NCBI GenBank assembly: GCA_027343695.1
Contig: DAHWKJ010000032.1
Location: 1-55,357 of the forward strand
DNA length: 55,357 bases
Reading direction: 5' to 3'
From: Sulfobacillus sp.
GTDB lineage: Bacteria > Bacillota > Sulfobacillia > Sulfobacillales > Sulfobacillaceae
This document shows positions 34,349-44,030 of this stretch, piece after piece (position 1 is the first letter of the stretch; every line of letters begins with the position of its first letter). The notes beneath the pieces were generated by a model that was not told the origin of the DNA, did no database searches, and saw only the letters and a list, made by a program, of their open reading frames with translations. The position numbers were made by a program, and so were the translations under genes.

Positions 34349-34969
34349 TTGGACTCGGTCCCATTGACTGCTCACGCCGCCACTTTCGAGGTCAAAAAAT
34401 CACGGTTTTGCAGCATCACGGAAGTAATCCAAGACCCGGATCAGGTGGGTCTGATTCTTCAAAACGCTCGCGAAAGATGGCCTAGGGCCAACCACTATGT
34501 CTATGCATATCGATTGCCGGCGGGCATGGATAAAGCACACGATGATGGCGAACCCCATGGTACGGCAGGACTACCCATCCTCAACCTGTTGATACGTCGT
34601 AATTTATCTTATGTCATGGTGATAGTGGCGCGATACTTTGGTGGCATCAAGTTAGGTCATGGGGGGCTAGTCCACGCCTATCAAAAATCTGCCCAATTGG
34701 CACTGAATCAGACCCAGTGGGGGCAATTAGTAGAAACCCTGGACATCGATCTCACCCTACAGTTTTCCGGCTACGACACGGTGCGCCGCATTCTAGACCC
34801 GCATGTTTCCCGACTCACCACGGAGTTTGCGAGCGAAATCAATGCCTCGTTTCGCGTGTCCCGGAGTGCTTGGCCTGCCCTCGAAACCGAACTCCTTAAC
34901 GCGACGAACGGCTCCGTTCGCGTCCGTTCAACCAAACCGGGATGGGACGTGATGGAGATTCCCAACTAA
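34349..34969 (+). CDS. YigZ/IMPACT-family protein
   Basis: 206 aa. N-terminal UPF0029 domain: FEVKKSRFCSITEV, ANHYVYAYRLP, DDGEPHGTAGLPIL, MVIVARYFGGIKLGHGGLVHAY. C-terminal DUF1949 domain with the YDTVRRIL stretch. Members occur in nearly all bacteria; roles in translation or nucleic-acid binding are proposed but unsettled. TTG start (34349) chosen because AAGGAGG lies eight bases upstream. Monocistronic. Confidence 0.92.
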   Translation: MDSVPLTAHAATFEVKKSRFCSITEVIQDPDQVGLILQNARERWPRANHYVYAYRLPAGMDKAHDDGEPHGTAGLPILNLLIRRNLSYVMVIVARYFGGIKLGHGGLVHAYQKSAQLALNQTQWGQLVETLDIDLTLQFSGYDTVRRILDPHVSRLTTEFASEINASFRVSRSAWPALETELLNATNGSVRVRSTKPGWDVMEIPN

Positions 34970-35046
34970 GCCCGGTCCCTTCACTCGTCCCATCGCGTGG
35001 TGTATTCTATCGTTCTTGGCGCCAAAATATACCTCTTGCAGAGTGC

Positions 35047-36021
35047 CTAAGCGTCGAGCCGATACCATCCGAACCGCGGACCGTGCCTAAATCCTTCCGT
35101 GGCTTGGTCGAGCCGGAGTTGGAGGTCGGCTCCGTAATTTATGGTGAGCGCTTGGAGATTTTGTTCCATTTGCTCTACCCGCGTCGCACCCACGATGGCA
35201 CTGCCAACTTGAGGTTGTTCCACCAACCAACGCAATGCTAACGCGGCGGGCGCCACGTCATATTCCGCCGCAAGACTCGCTAATGTTGCCGACACCTCGA
35301 GTCGAGACGTATCCACCATACGACCAAACCCGGGGTTCTGCTGCATCCGAGAGCCCGGTGGCACCTGCCCCCCGCGATACTTGCCCGATAAAATCCCCCC
35401 CGCAAGGGGATAATAGGCCACAATCCCCAATCCTTGATCGGCACATAGCGGCACCAGATCACGCTCTGGCGTTCTGTCGGCCAGCGAGTACGACGTCTGG
35501 ATACCGATAAAAGCTGCCCAATTGTTTCGCTGGCTGATGCCCAAGGCCTTCATGAGTTCCCATGCCTCATAATTAGAGGCAGCAACGTACCGGACCTTTC
35601 CCGCTCGCACCATATCGTCTAAAGTTCTCAGGGTTTCTTCCAAAGGAGTGGTCGGATCAAAGGTGTGAACGTAATAGAGGTCTATGTAGTCGGTATTCAG
35701 CCGCTGCAAGCTCCTCTCGAGCTCTTGCATGAGATGGTGCCGTGATGTGCCGTGTCCATAGACTCCCTCCCGCACCGGCAGTCCTGCCTTGGTCGACAAC
35801 ACCACTTGGCTACGTCGATCGCGAAGGGCTTCCCCAATAATGCGCTCTGATTCTCCACCACAATAACCGTTCGCGGTATCCAACAAGGTGACTCCGTTAT
35901 CTAGGGCCGCGTGGATAATCTTGATCGATGTCTCCTGATCCGCGCGCCCCCCAAAGGCATTAGTGCCGAGGCCGATCTGAGAGACAATTAAACCGCTGGC
36001 GCCAAGATGTCTATACTCCAC
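35047..36021 (-). CDS. Aldo/keto reductase
   Basis: 324 aa, TIM-barrel NADPH-dependent oxidoreductase. It begins MEYRHLGASGLIVSQIGLGTN (GTG start, GGAGGAGG upstream). The catalytic tetrad is visible: Asp and Tyr in LLDTANGYCGGESERIIG, Lys in VVLSTKAGLP, and His in DLYYVHTFDP. The cofactor loop LAGGILSGKYRGG and a GATRVEQMEQNL tail place it near the YghZ/voltage-channel-beta group. Substrate unknown. Monocistronic, after pheA on the same strand. Confidence 0.93.
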   Translation of the reverse strand: MEYRHLGASGLIVSQIGLGTNAFGGRADQETSIKIIHAALDNGVTLLDTANGYCGGESERIIGEALRDRRSQVVLSTKAGLPVREGVYGHGTSRHHLMQELERSLQRLNTDYIDLYYVHTFDPTTPLEETLRTLDDMVRAGKVRYVAASNYEAWELMKALGISQRNNWAAFIGIQTSYSLADRTPERDLVPLCADQGLGIVAYYPLAGGILSGKYRGGQVPPGSRMQQNPGFGRMVDTSRLEVSATLASLAAEYDVAPAALALRWLVEQPQVGSAIVGATRVEQMEQNLQALTINYGADLQLRLDQATEGFRHGPRFGWYRLDA

Positions 36022-36166
36022 AACACATCCTCCTCCAAAAATTAGATCTCGGGTTCAAGTAGACGCCGGTTTTCGGCGTTTCCGGGATCGCCCGCTGTGG
36101 CTATTATATCGCGCACCATGACTCTACGTAGAATCGATTCCAAGGGAGGACCTGCTATCGGGGACC

Positions 36167-37006
36167 TTATTGGTCAAAGACGGGATAGCGCTCCCCTAAT
36201 ATTCGCATCCATTCCGTCTCGTAGCTCGCGTCGGCTAAGGCTTGGGCTACCCTTTCGGGTTCGCCACTAATATCCACCCAAAACCGAAATGCGAAGGGGA
36301 CCCCCGGCCGCGGTCGGGATTCCACCTTATTCATATTCAATTCATAGCGGCTAAAATGATTCAATACCTTGACTAAGCTCCCCGGTACGTTCGGCACATC
36401 AAAGATCATGCTGGTTTTATAAATCCCCAGCGGAGACTGGAACCCACCTCGCGAGGTTTGAGATACCAACCAAAATCTTGTCCGATTGTCTTTATGGTCA
36501 TGAATGTTATCGGCCAGGACGTTGAGCCCATAGAGGCTCGCGGCCCATGGACTCGCAATCGCAGCGACCCCAGGGGCCCCATTTTCCGCTAATTCGCGCG
36601 CACTTCCCGCAGTGTCCAGTGTGGGTTCGGCACGCCAGCCCCGAATGCTCCAGTATCCTCGACTTTGCATGAGTGCTTGGGGATGCGATCGCACCACCAG
36701 AACATCCTCCAATCGAGTCTCAGGTCGTGTTAATAGGGCCAGACGTACGGGTTGTACCACTTCGGCTCGGACGCCTAGCGGGACGACCGCCTTGGTCAGC
36801 AGATCCAACACGTCGTAGACAGGCCCCCGATAAGCATTCTCGATGGGCAACAAACCGATCGCTTGGGGGTGGTCGGTTAAGGTGCTGACTACCTCTTCAA
36901 ATGACGCCCGGGCCACGGCCCGGGCTTGAGGCCAATGGCTTAAAATCGCCGCTTCGCTAAAGCAACCGGGTTCTCCTTGATAGTAAATGTTCGTTCCATC
37001 GCTCAT
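36167..37006 (-). CDS. pheA: Prephenate dehydratase
   Basis: 279 aa; converts prephenate to phenylpyruvate. The catalytic domain runs from YYQGEPGCFSEAAI through IGLLPIENAYRGPVYDVLDLL to the hallmark NRTRFWLVS. The C-terminal ACT domain (about 200-279; IYKTSMIFDVPNVPGSLVK and NMNKVESRPRPG) normally gives phenylalanine feedback control. ATG 37006 overlaps the ilvE stop (ATGA). Last gene of the T-box-controlled ilv-leu operon, an unusual place for a phenylalanine gene. Confidence 0.96.
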   Translation of the reverse strand: MSDGTNIYYQGEPGCFSEAAILSHWPQARAVARASFEEVVSTLTDHPQAIGLLPIENAYRGPVYDVLDLLTKAVVPLGVRAEVVQPVRLALLTRPETRLEDVLVVRSHPQALMQSRGYWSIRGWRAEPTLDTAGSARELAENGAPGVAAIASPWAASLYGLNVLADNIHDHKDNRTRFWLVSQTSRGGFQSPLGIYKTSMIFDVPNVPGSLVKVLNHFSRYELNMNKVESRPRPGVPFAFRFWVDISGEPERVAQALADASYETEWMRILGERYPVFDQ

Positions 37007-37911
37007 AGGGTAAGGGTTCCCTTCGCATACGCCGGCACGCCCTGAGTCCGGGCGTAGCTGAAGAATGCCTCCCGTAGTAGTTTTGTGACCTTCCCAACCT
37101 CTCCGGATCCAATCTGACGCCCGTCGCAGGACACGACTCCAATTACCTCCGCAGCCGTCCCTGTTAAAAAGCATTCGTCGGCGGTGTATACGTCGTGGAG
37201 CGTGATCGGGTGTTCGTAAGTCACAATGCCGCGCGTATGAGCCAAATCCAACACAACCTGACGGGTGATCCCGTTTAAGATCCCGGAGTAGGTTGGGGGG
37301 GTTATTAAAGCGCCCCCCTTCACCAAAAACACGTTGTCTCCAGTCCCTTCCACGACATGACCCGCCTGGTTCAAAATCAAGACCTCAGAAAGACCTCGCA
37401 AGTTCGCTTCAATCTTCGCAAGTACACTGTTCAGATAATTGAGTGACTTGATCGCAGGGTTCAAAACATCGGTACCGGGCCTCCGAATGGCGACCGCGGC
37501 CAAGTCCATTCCCCGTTGATACACTTCCTCAGGATATAAGCGAATCGTGTCCGCGATAATGATGACGGTCGGGTGAGCACATTTGGTGGGATCAAGACCC
37601 AAGTCTCCTGGTCCCCGAGATATCACGAGTCGAATGTAGGCATCGTGTAAGTCATTAGCCCGCACCGTGTGTAAGACCGCATCACTCATTTCAGTTTTCG
37701 TATACGGAATTTGCAGCAGTAATGCTTTCGCCGAATCATAGAGTCGGTCGAGATGTTCGTCAAGCTTAAACACGCGCCCAGAATATACCCGAATGCCCTC
37801 GAAGATCCCATCCCCATACAAGAACCCGTGATCGAAGACGGATATTGAAGCTTTGGATGCGGGGATTAGCTCCCCATTGATGAAAATTAGCCGTTCTACC
37901 GGTTGTTCCAT
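37003..37911 (-). CDS. ilvE: Branched-chain amino acid aminotransferase
   Basis: 302 aa, fold-type IV PLP enzyme. It has VFDHGFLYGDGIFEGIRVY, IRLVISRGPG, the PLP lysine in NPAIKSLNYLNSVLAK, ILNQAGHVVEGTGDNVF, TPPTYSGILNGITRQVVLDL and DECFLTGTAAEV. It performs the last step to Leu, Ile and Val, and family members can also use phenylpyruvate, which fits its coupling to pheA. ATG 37911 follows AAAGGGAG; the longer frame into ilvB is spurious. Confidence 0.95.
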   Translation of the reverse strand: MEQPVERLIFINGELIPASKASISVFDHGFLYGDGIFEGIRVYSGRVFKLDEHLDRLYDSAKALLLQIPYTKTEMSDAVLHTVRANDLHDAYIRLVISRGPGDLGLDPTKCAHPTVIIIADTIRLYPEEVYQRGMDLAAVAIRRPGTDVLNPAIKSLNYLNSVLAKIEANLRGLSEVLILNQAGHVVEGTGDNVFLVKGGALITPPTYSGILNGITRQVVLDLAHTRGIVTYEHPITLHDVYTADECFLTGTAAEVIGVVSCDGRQIGSGEVGKVTKLLREAFFSYARTQGVPAYAKGTLTL

Positions 37912-37948
37912 GTTTCTCGCTCCCTTTTCCCATAGCGTACTCGCTTGT

Positions 37949-39613
37949 CTATCCTTCGAGAACTGTGGATAACGAATGCCCGGCCGGCACCATCGGGTAT
38001 ACATGTTCATCTTCGGGGACCGCCACTTCGATGAGCACAGGTCTATCCACGGCGTGGGTCACAGCCAAAGCCTCTCGCAAACCGTCAACCGTATTAACCG
38101 AAAAGCCCTGAATCCCAAAAGCATCGGCTAATTTAACAAAGTCTGGGTTAATCAGCCGCACCCCATAGCGTCGGTGTCCGTGAAACAGGTCCTGCCACTG
38201 ACGCACCATCCCATGACCCTGATTATTTAACACCAAGAGAACCACCCCAATTCGATATTGGGCCAGTGTGGCTAGCTCTTGCAGATTCATCTGGAAACTT
38301 CCATCGCCCGCCACCAGTACTACTCGACGATGAGGCAAGGCCATCTTAGCCCCCATGGCCGCTGGAAACCCGTAGCCCATGGTTCCCGCTCCTCCGGATG
38401 TGAGAAATCGTCGAGGCTGGTCACGGGGAATGCATAATGCAGCCCACATTTGGTGTTGACCCACTTCGGTGACGATCACATCCTCGGCATCGATCGTGTC
38501 GCGTAACACGTGTAAGGCGTCTGCGGTAGCGATAGTGCCAGCCGGGGCCAACGGCACCCGCAGTGGATGCTCCACTTTCCATTGGTCGATGGTCTGGCGC
38601 CACGCCGCATGCTTTCGAATCGGAACAATGCGTGTCAATTTCGGCAATACGTCGGTCAGATCTCCATGCATGACCACGTCAGGTCGCACCAACTTATTAA
38701 TTTCGGCATGGTCTACTTCAATGTGGATGATCCGTGCCCTAGGCGCAAATTCATCAAGTTTCCCGGTTACCCGATCATCAAATCGCACCCCGCAGGCAAT
38801 AATGAGATCCGCCTCCTGCATCGCGTGGTTGGCACACCACGTACCATGCATACCCAACATGCCTAGGGACAACGGATGAGAACTCGGAAATCCCCCAAGC
38901 CCTAACAGCGTGGTCGTCACGGGACAGTCGAAGCGCTCCGCCAAGGTACGAATCTGTGCTGCGGTACCACTCGACGCTACCCCACCGCCGATATAGAGCA
39001 CCGGGCGTTCGGCGCGAGCCAGATAAGCCCGAGCTCGCGCCCAAGCTAAAGCACCAGGAACCCAAGCAGGTCGCACCTCTGGATCGATTACGGTTTCGAC
39101 GCCCGTCGCCACTTCCGCCAATTGGATGTTCTTGGGAAATTCTACCACCACCGGTCCCGGTCTCCCTTGCGCCGCCACCCGATACGCTTCCTGTAATATA
39201 AGAGCGATTTCATCCGTTTCCGTCACGCGCCAACTATGCTTAACCACCGACATCGTCATCGCAAACAGGTCTGCCTCTTGAAAGGCGTCAGTGCCGATAA
39301 GCGTGGTTGGTACTTGGCCCAGGATTAACACAACCGGCACCGAATCGGTCATCGCGGTAGCCAATCCGGTTATCACATTGGTACCGCCAGGGCCGGACGT
39401 CGCCAGAGCCAGCGCTGGCTTACCTGTAACCCGCGCATATCCGTCCGCAGCGTGGATCGCAGCAGATTCGTGGCGGGTCACAATGAGCTCTAAGGTGTCT
39501 TGATGCGCCACCATCGCATCCACCAATGGCAGAATCGCTCCACCAGGGACTCCAAATACCTTGGAGATCCCCAAGTCCCTGAAGATTTTCCATGCCAATT
39601 CTGCTCCCGTCAT
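37949..39613 (-). CDS. ilvB: Acetolactate synthase, catalytic subunit
   Basis: 554-aa TPP enzyme making acetolactate or acetohydroxybutyrate. It has FGVPGGAILPLVDAM, the TPP glutamate in VTRHESAAIHAADGYAR, LALATSGPGGTNVITGLATA, the FAD-region WHGTWCANHA-like GMLGMHGTWCANHAMQEADL, and the Mg/TPP motif VAGDGSFQMNLQELATL ... LNNQGHGMV. GAGGGAGG precedes ATG 39613. It is separated from its regulatory partner ilvN by ilvC, leuA and leuB, although the usual order is ilvB-ilvN-ilvC. Confidence 0.95.
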   Translation of the reverse strand: MTGAELAWKIFRDLGISKVFGVPGGAILPLVDAMVAHQDTLELIVTRHESAAIHAADGYARVTGKPALALATSGPGGTNVITGLATAMTDSVPVVLILGQVPTTLIGTDAFQEADLFAMTMSVVKHSWRVTETDEIALILQEAYRVAAQGRPGPVVVEFPKNIQLAEVATGVETVIDPEVRPAWVPGALAWARARAYLARAERPVLYIGGGVASSGTAAQIRTLAERFDCPVTTTLLGLGGFPSSHPLSLGMLGMHGTWCANHAMQEADLIIACGVRFDDRVTGKLDEFAPRARIIHIEVDHAEINKLVRPDVVMHGDLTDVLPKLTRIVPIRKHAAWRQTIDQWKVEHPLRVPLAPAGTIATADALHVLRDTIDAEDVIVTEVGQHQMWAALCIPRDQPRRFLTSGGAGTMGYGFPAAMGAKMALPHRRVVLVAGDGSFQMNLQELATLAQYRIGVVLLVLNNQGHGMVRQWQDLFHGHRRYGVRLINPDFVKLADAFGIQGFSVNTVDGLREALAVTHAVDRPVLIEVAVPEDEHVYPMVPAGHSLSTVLEG

Positions 39614-39629
39614 GGCCCTATGCCTCCCT

Positions 39630-40688
39630 CTATCTGTTTAACTGTTTGATAACCGCTTCCGTCATCGATGCGGTGGAGTCGCTCCCACCAAGGTCCGGCG
39701 TGCGAACTCCGGATCTCAAGGTTTCTTTTACTGCGGTTTCGACCGCGCCAGCCGATGCGTCATCCTGCCACGACCACCGCATCAGTGACGCCAGTGACAA
39801 TAGTGCGCCCACCGGATTGGCAATCCCCTGTCCCGCAATATCTGGAGCAGAACCGTGAACCGGTTCAAAGAGACCCCGCGTTCCCGGTTGACCAGCCACA
39901 GAGGACGATCCTAGGAGACCCAGGCTTCCTACCAGGCCCCCGGCGAGATCGCTCAGGATATCTCCGAATAGGTTTTCGGTGACCACTACTTGAAAGTGTT
40001 CCGGGTGAACCACCATGTCCATCGCAGCCGCATCCACCAGCCGATGAACAACAGGGACCATCGGAAAGTCTCGCTTAACACGCTCCACAGTTTCTCGCCA
40101 CAACCGAGAACTTTCCAGGACATTAGCCTTATCGACCGATGTTAGAGGTGCCTTCATGCGTTCCGCGTAGTGAAATCCTAAACGCACAATGCGTTCGATT
40201 TCGTAGCGATGATAAATCATGGTGTCCAGCGCCCAGCCTTGGTCACCCTCCCCGCCCCGTTCCCGGGGTTCCCCGAAATAGGCACCTCCCGTAAGCTCGC
40301 GAATAATAAGTCCTTTGACACCATGAGGTCGTTTGAGGGGCGACTGGTCTTGCATGCCGGCAAACACTTCGAACGGTCTCAAATTAGCCCACAATGCCAT
40401 GTGGCGTCGTAAGTCCAGGAGTCCGGCTTCGGGTCGCGGTCCATCGGCCCACTGGGGTCCCCCTACTGCTCCCAACAGCACCGGGCTTCCCTTGTGGACT
40501 TGGGCCAAGGTCTCGTCGGGAAGCGGTGTCCCGGTGGCATCAATCGCTGCACCACCAATCAAGCCGCTCGCCACCTCGACCGTAATTCCTGATCTGCGGA
40601 CAATGTTATCGAGTACCCGCAAAGCGGCACTCGTGACTTCCGGTCCAATGCCATCACCCGCCAAAACCAAGAGGTGTCTCGTCGCCAT
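39630..40688 (-). CDS. leuB: 3-isopropylmalate dehydrogenase
   Basis: 352 aa; oxidatively decarboxylates 3-isopropylmalate in leucine synthesis. It has LLVLAGDGIGPEVTSAALRVL, LLGAVGGPQWADGPRPEAGLL, RELTGGAYFGEPR, DKANVLESSRLWRETV, VTENLFGDILSDLAGGLVGSLG and EPVHGSAPDIAGQGIANPVG. Three bases after leuA. leuC and leuD are not in the window. Confidence 0.96.
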   Translation of the reverse strand: MATRHLLVLAGDGIGPEVTSAALRVLDNIVRRSGITVEVASGLIGGAAIDATGTPLPDETLAQVHKGSPVLLGAVGGPQWADGPRPEAGLLDLRRHMALWANLRPFEVFAGMQDQSPLKRPHGVKGLIIRELTGGAYFGEPRERGGEGDQGWALDTMIYHRYEIERIVRLGFHYAERMKAPLTSVDKANVLESSRLWRETVERVKRDFPMVPVVHRLVDAAAMDMVVHPEHFQVVVTENLFGDILSDLAGGLVGSLGLLGSSSVAGQPGTRGLFEPVHGSAPDIAGQGIANPVGALLSLASLMRWSWQDDASAGAVETAVKETLRSGVRTPDLGGSDSTASMTEAVIKQLNR

Positions 40689-40691
40689 GTC

Positions 40692-42242
40692 TTATGCCAC
40701 AACACCTTTCCGAATCTTTTCTCGTACTCGACTCAATGCTTGATGTAGAGCCATGGCCGAGGCTCTTAATACATCACTATCGGTGGACTGCCCTAAGCTC
40801 TCTATGGCGTCCACAACCACGGAGACCCTGACCGCAGCCAATCCCCCTTCACCTGGTGATACCGGAATGAGTTGGTAACTTGAGAGCTCAGCCGCCGGTT
40901 GCCCTACCGCACGACTGATGGCCTGAAATAAGGCATGAACGGGTCCGTCGCCACTTCCGGAATCTTCCACGATCCCCTCCTCCTGTCGAATAACGACATG
41001 CGCGGTGGGATGGACTTGAGTGCCCGTAGTTACCTGCCACGATACCAGTTCACTGAACGGTGTCTCGATACCTCGGCCCACCACATCGTGCCAGAGAGCC
41101 TCTAGATCTTGGTCGTTGATAGCCGATTTTTCCTCGGCCAACGCCTTAATCCGGTGCTGAAGGTCATCAAGTTGTTCTGGCGTTACCGACAGGTTTAGTT
41201 CGTCGAGGCGTTGGCGTAGCGCATGGCGTCCAGAGTGCTTCCCGAGTACAAACACGGTAGACCCTATCCCAATGCTTGCCGGCATCAAAATTTCATAGGT
41301 ACTGGGATCCTTCAGCATCCCATCCTGATGGATACCAGATTCGTGGCGAAACGCGTTGCGCCCGACAATGGCTTTGTTGAATTGAATCGGCATCCCCGTG
41401 AGTCGGCTTACCATTTGGCTTGCCCGGTAAATTTCCCGCGTTTCTACGCCATGGGTCACTTTGAGGGCATCGTGGCGCGCTGATAAGGCCATCACGACCT
41501 CTTCCAGTGCCGCATTGCCCGCCCGTTCTCCGATCCCGTTCACCGCCACCTCTACCTGGCGGCATCCCGCCTCAATCCCAGCCAGGGTATTGGCCACCGC
41601 GAGCCCCAAATCATTGTGACAGTGTACCGAGACCGTGATGGTGTCATCCGCAATCGCCCTTCGGACGCATCGAACTAATTCGCGATATTCGTCGGGAGTG
41701 GTGTAGCCGACTGTGTCCGGAAGGTTAATGGTACGCGCCCCCGCAGCAACCGCGACGCGGGCCACCCGACAAAGAAAATCGTGGTCCGAGCGTGTGGCAT
41801 CCTCAGCCGAAAATTCGATGTCCTCACAATAAGACCGAGCGAGTGTCACCATCCGTCCCACACGGTCAATCACCTCCTCGGCCGTCATCTTCAGCTTAGA
41901 GCGCATGTGAATGGGCGAGGTGGCTAAAAACACATGAATCCTTGGCTTTTTGGCCAACTCCACGGCCTCCGCGGCCCGTCGTATGTCCGCCTCATGGCAT
42001 CGTGCCAGTCCCGCAATGGTCACACCCGATACGTTTTTCGCAATTGTCCGCACCGCATCGAAGTCCCCAACCGAAGCCTGTGGGAATCCCGCTTCAATAA
42101 CATCGACGCCCAAGCGTGCCAGTTGCTCTGCAATCGCCAACTTTTCCTGTCCTGACAGTGCGACGCCAGGCGACTGCTCTCCATCACGCAAAGTGGTATC
42201 AAAAATCTTGACTCGATTTGCATCTGGATTTCCCACGTCCAT
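40692..42242 (-). CDS. leuA: 2-isopropylmalate synthase
   Basis: 516 aa; condenses acetyl-CoA with 2-oxoisovalerate. It has the DRE-TIM motif [44 protein letters not shown], and the metal site [26 protein letters not shown]. The C-terminal regulatory domain (about 390-516) that normally binds leucine is present. ATG 42242 or the GTG two codons later (7 bases after GGAAGGAG) could be the start. Eight bases after ilvC. Confidence 0.96.
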   Translation of the reverse strand: MDVGNPDANRVKIFDTTLRDGEQSPGVALSGQEKLAIAEQLARLGVDVIEAGFPQASVGDFDAVRTIAKNVSGVTIAGLARCHEADIRRAAEAVELAKKPRIHVFLATSPIHMRSKLKMTAEEVIDRVGRMVTLARSYCEDIEFSAEDATRSDHDFLCRVARVAVAAGARTINLPDTVGYTTPDEYRELVRCVRRAIADDTITVSVHCHNDLGLAVANTLAGIEAGCRQVEVAVNGIGERAGNAALEEVVMALSARHDALKVTHGVETREIYRASQMVSRLTGMPIQFNKAIVGRNAFRHESGIHQDGMLKDPSTYEILMPASIGIGSTVFVLGKHSGRHALRQRLDELNLSVTPEQLDDLQHRIKALAEEKSAINDQDLEALWHDVVGRGIETPFSELVSWQVTTGTQVHPTAHVVIRQEEGIVEDSGSGDGPVHALFQAISRAVGQPAAELSSYQLIPVSPGEGGLAAVRVSVVVDAIESLGQSTDSDVLRASAMALHQALSRVREKIRKGVVA

Positions 42243-42250
42243 TCTCCTTC

Positions 42251-43270
42251 CTAACTCGGAACTTCAGTATCCACGACCGACGGTTTCAACCACGACATCA
42301 TGCTCCTTAATTCACGACCCACGGCTTCCACTGGATGGGTGGCGGCCTCTTGACGTAACTGCGTAAATCGCGGGCGTCCTTGACGATTTTCGTTAATCCA
42401 CCGCTCTGCGAAGTTTCCGTTTTGGATATCTTCGAGGACCGCACCCATGCGCTTTTTTGTGTCTTCCGTAATCAACGTGGGCCCAACGGTCATGCCTCCG
42501 TACTCCGCAGTGTCTGAGACCGAATACCACATGGCGCGCGGTCCTCCTTCGTACATGAGATCGACGATCAGCTTCATCTCGTGCAAGGTTTCGAAATAGG
42601 CGATTTCCGGCTGGTATCCCGCCTTCACCAAGGTTTCAAACCCGGCCTGGATCAGTGCGGTGATGCCCCCACAAAGAACAGTCTGCTCGCCAAACAAATC
42701 CGTTTCGGTTTCTTCCGCAAAGGTGGTGCGAATCACGCCAGCTCGGGTGCAACCGATCCCTTTTCCATAGGCCAAGGCAAGCTCTTCGGCATGACCGGTC
42801 GCATCCTGATGAATCGCCAAGAGTCCCGGCGTACCCTGACCCTCCACATATAGACGACGAACCAAATGTCCCGGCGCTTTGGGGGCAATCATGAACACAT
42901 CCACATCATGCGGCGGTACCACTTGTTCGTATCGGATCGAAAACCCATGAGCAAACGCTAATGCGTTCCCGGGTTTCAGACCCGGTCGAATTTCTTGCTC
43001 ATAGATGTCCCCTTGCAGATGGTCGGGTGCCAACACCATCACCACGTCGGCGCTTTCCGACGCATCGCGCACGCTCATGACCGTAAGCCCTTCCGCAGCG
43101 GCTCGGTTTGCTGACGCACCAGGTCGAATGCCCACCACGACGCGCACACCACTGTCACGCAGATTGAGTGCATGAGCATGCCCCTGACTCCCATATCCTA
43201 CAATCGCTACAGTCTTACCTGCTAGCCACCCGAGATCGGCGCTGTCGTCGTAATATAACTTTGCGTTCAC
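42251..43270 (-). CDS. ilvC: Ketol-acid reductoisomerase
   Basis: 339 aa, short class I enzyme. The Rossmann loop [21 protein letters not shown] and the following [13 protein letters not shown] (arginine and serines fit NADPH) are clear. The metal-binding knot includes [19 protein letters not shown] and [25 protein letters not shown] 43270 lies seven bases after AAGGAGGAA. Its first 56 bases overlap the ilvN coding end. Confidence 0.97.
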   Translation of the reverse strand: MNAKLYYDDSADLGWLAGKTVAIVGYGSQGHAHALNLRDSGVRVVVGIRPGASANRAAAEGLTVMSVRDASESADVVMVLAPDHLQGDIYEQEIRPGLKPGNALAFAHGFSIRYEQVVPPHDVDVFMIAPKAPGHLVRRLYVEGQGTPGLLAIHQDATGHAEELALAYGKGIGCTRAGVIRTTFAEETETDLFGEQTVLCGGITALIQAGFETLVKAGYQPEIAYFETLHEMKLIVDLMYEGGPRAMWYSVSDTAEYGGMTVGPTLITEDTKKRMGAVLEDIQNGNFAERWINENRQGRPRFTQLRQEAATHPVEAVGRELRSMMSWLKPSVVDTEVPS

Positions 43271-43760
43271 TGGCCATTCCTCCTTGTAATTTGCCCACAG
43301 TCCTCACTGGATCTGCGTTTCGTAATCGCGGCCAAAGGCCGGTCTGGGACACCGCTTGCACCTGCCCAGCATGGAGTTCGACCCAACGGGTCAGGTCGTG
43401 TTGGCAACCTGTCACCCGGTAACGGCCATGGGTGTGATCTTCTTCTAAAACGGTCACTCCATCCGTCCTTTGGATCTCTTGCTGCGGTGCCACTTGGACC
43501 TCCATCCAGGTTGGCTGTTGGGATGGCTCCACCCGATAGACACGGCGAACGCCCTTATGACGAAATAGTTGCCGCATTATCCACTCGGCTCGCCGGGGAT
43601 CTCCCTCGATTCCCACATGGGCAACCATCGACCCCTCATGAGGAGCCGTCTGCACGGTCAGGTGTTGGATCACAATGTTGCGCTGGCCCAGCAACAATAA
43701 GAGACGTTGTAGGGCACCGAGACCATCCTGCATCTCAATTCCGATAGTGTGGTTCGTCAC
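43215..43760 (-). CDS. ilvN: Acetolactate synthase, regulatory subunit
   Basis: 181 aa from the GTG at 43760, which follows GGGGGAGGG; the frame continues upstream into the T-box but has no use there. An N-terminal ACT domain ([36 protein letters not shown]) binds the feedback amino acid. The second part (ERP-like [17 protein letters not shown] and [16 protein letters not shown]) fits the family. A C-terminal tail rich in arginine ([17 protein letters not shown]) is translated over the ilvC start. First gene behind the T-box. Confidence 0.88.
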   Translation of the reverse strand: MTNHTIGIEMQDGLGALQRLLLLLGQRNIVIQHLTVQTAPHEGSMVAHVGIEGDPRRAEWIMRQLFRHKGVRRVYRVEPSQQPTWMEVQVAPQQEIQRTDGVTVLEEDHTHGRYRVTGCQHDLTRWVELHAGQVQAVSQTGLWPRLRNADPVRTVGKLQGGMASERKVILRRQRRSRVASR

Positions 43761-43780
43761 GCAAATCCCTCCCCCTGTTC

Positions 43781-43815
43781 GCAAAACAAAAATGGTCCCT
43801 TTCTGTGAAAGGGAC
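43781..43815 (-). terminator. T-box conditional terminator
   Basis: GTCCCTTTC and GAAAGGGAC hairpin (43795-43815, 8-9 bp) followed on the minus strand by ATTTTTGTTTT. It lies directly after the T-box sequence and ends about 20 bases before the ilvN start. Confidence 0.88.
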
Positions 43816-44030
43816 GCCTTAGCGTGGTACCACCCTTGTTTACCCTCTATTGAGAGCCTCTCGTAATGGATAACGGACATCACCCGGCTTTATCTACACC
43901 CCGTAGGGTTCGGAAAGCATGGGCTCGAGGGTGAGAAGATATAGACGTAACCTTAGGCTTTCACCGAATCCTAAGTCGCTGTGTGCTACACTCCTACATC
44001 TATTCCCTGTCATAGCCTGTAGGCATGCGA
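43781..44030 (-). promoter_or_regulatory. T-box leader of the ilv-leu-pheA operon
   Basis: On the minus strand, the invariant T-box AGGGTGGTACCACG lies at 43823-43836. It is followed by a terminator hairpin with a T-rich tail that the antiterminator would compete with. Upstream, 43931-44010 can form a stem I: ATAGATGTA/TACGTCTAT and CTTAGG/CCTAAG, with AGCGAC beside the latter like an AG bulge. Uncharged tRNA would pair with a specifier codon in stem I and with the T-box to allow read-through. A CTC triplet (Leu, 43933-43935) followed by A lies in a suitable internal loop, but ATC (Ile) and TTC are next to it, so specificity is tentative. Confidence 0.9.

Noticed and set aside
43760-43883. 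41-codon N-terminal extension of ilvN
   Set aside because: It lies within the T-box terminator and antiterminator, and a GTG with an excellent ribosome site begins the ACT domain.
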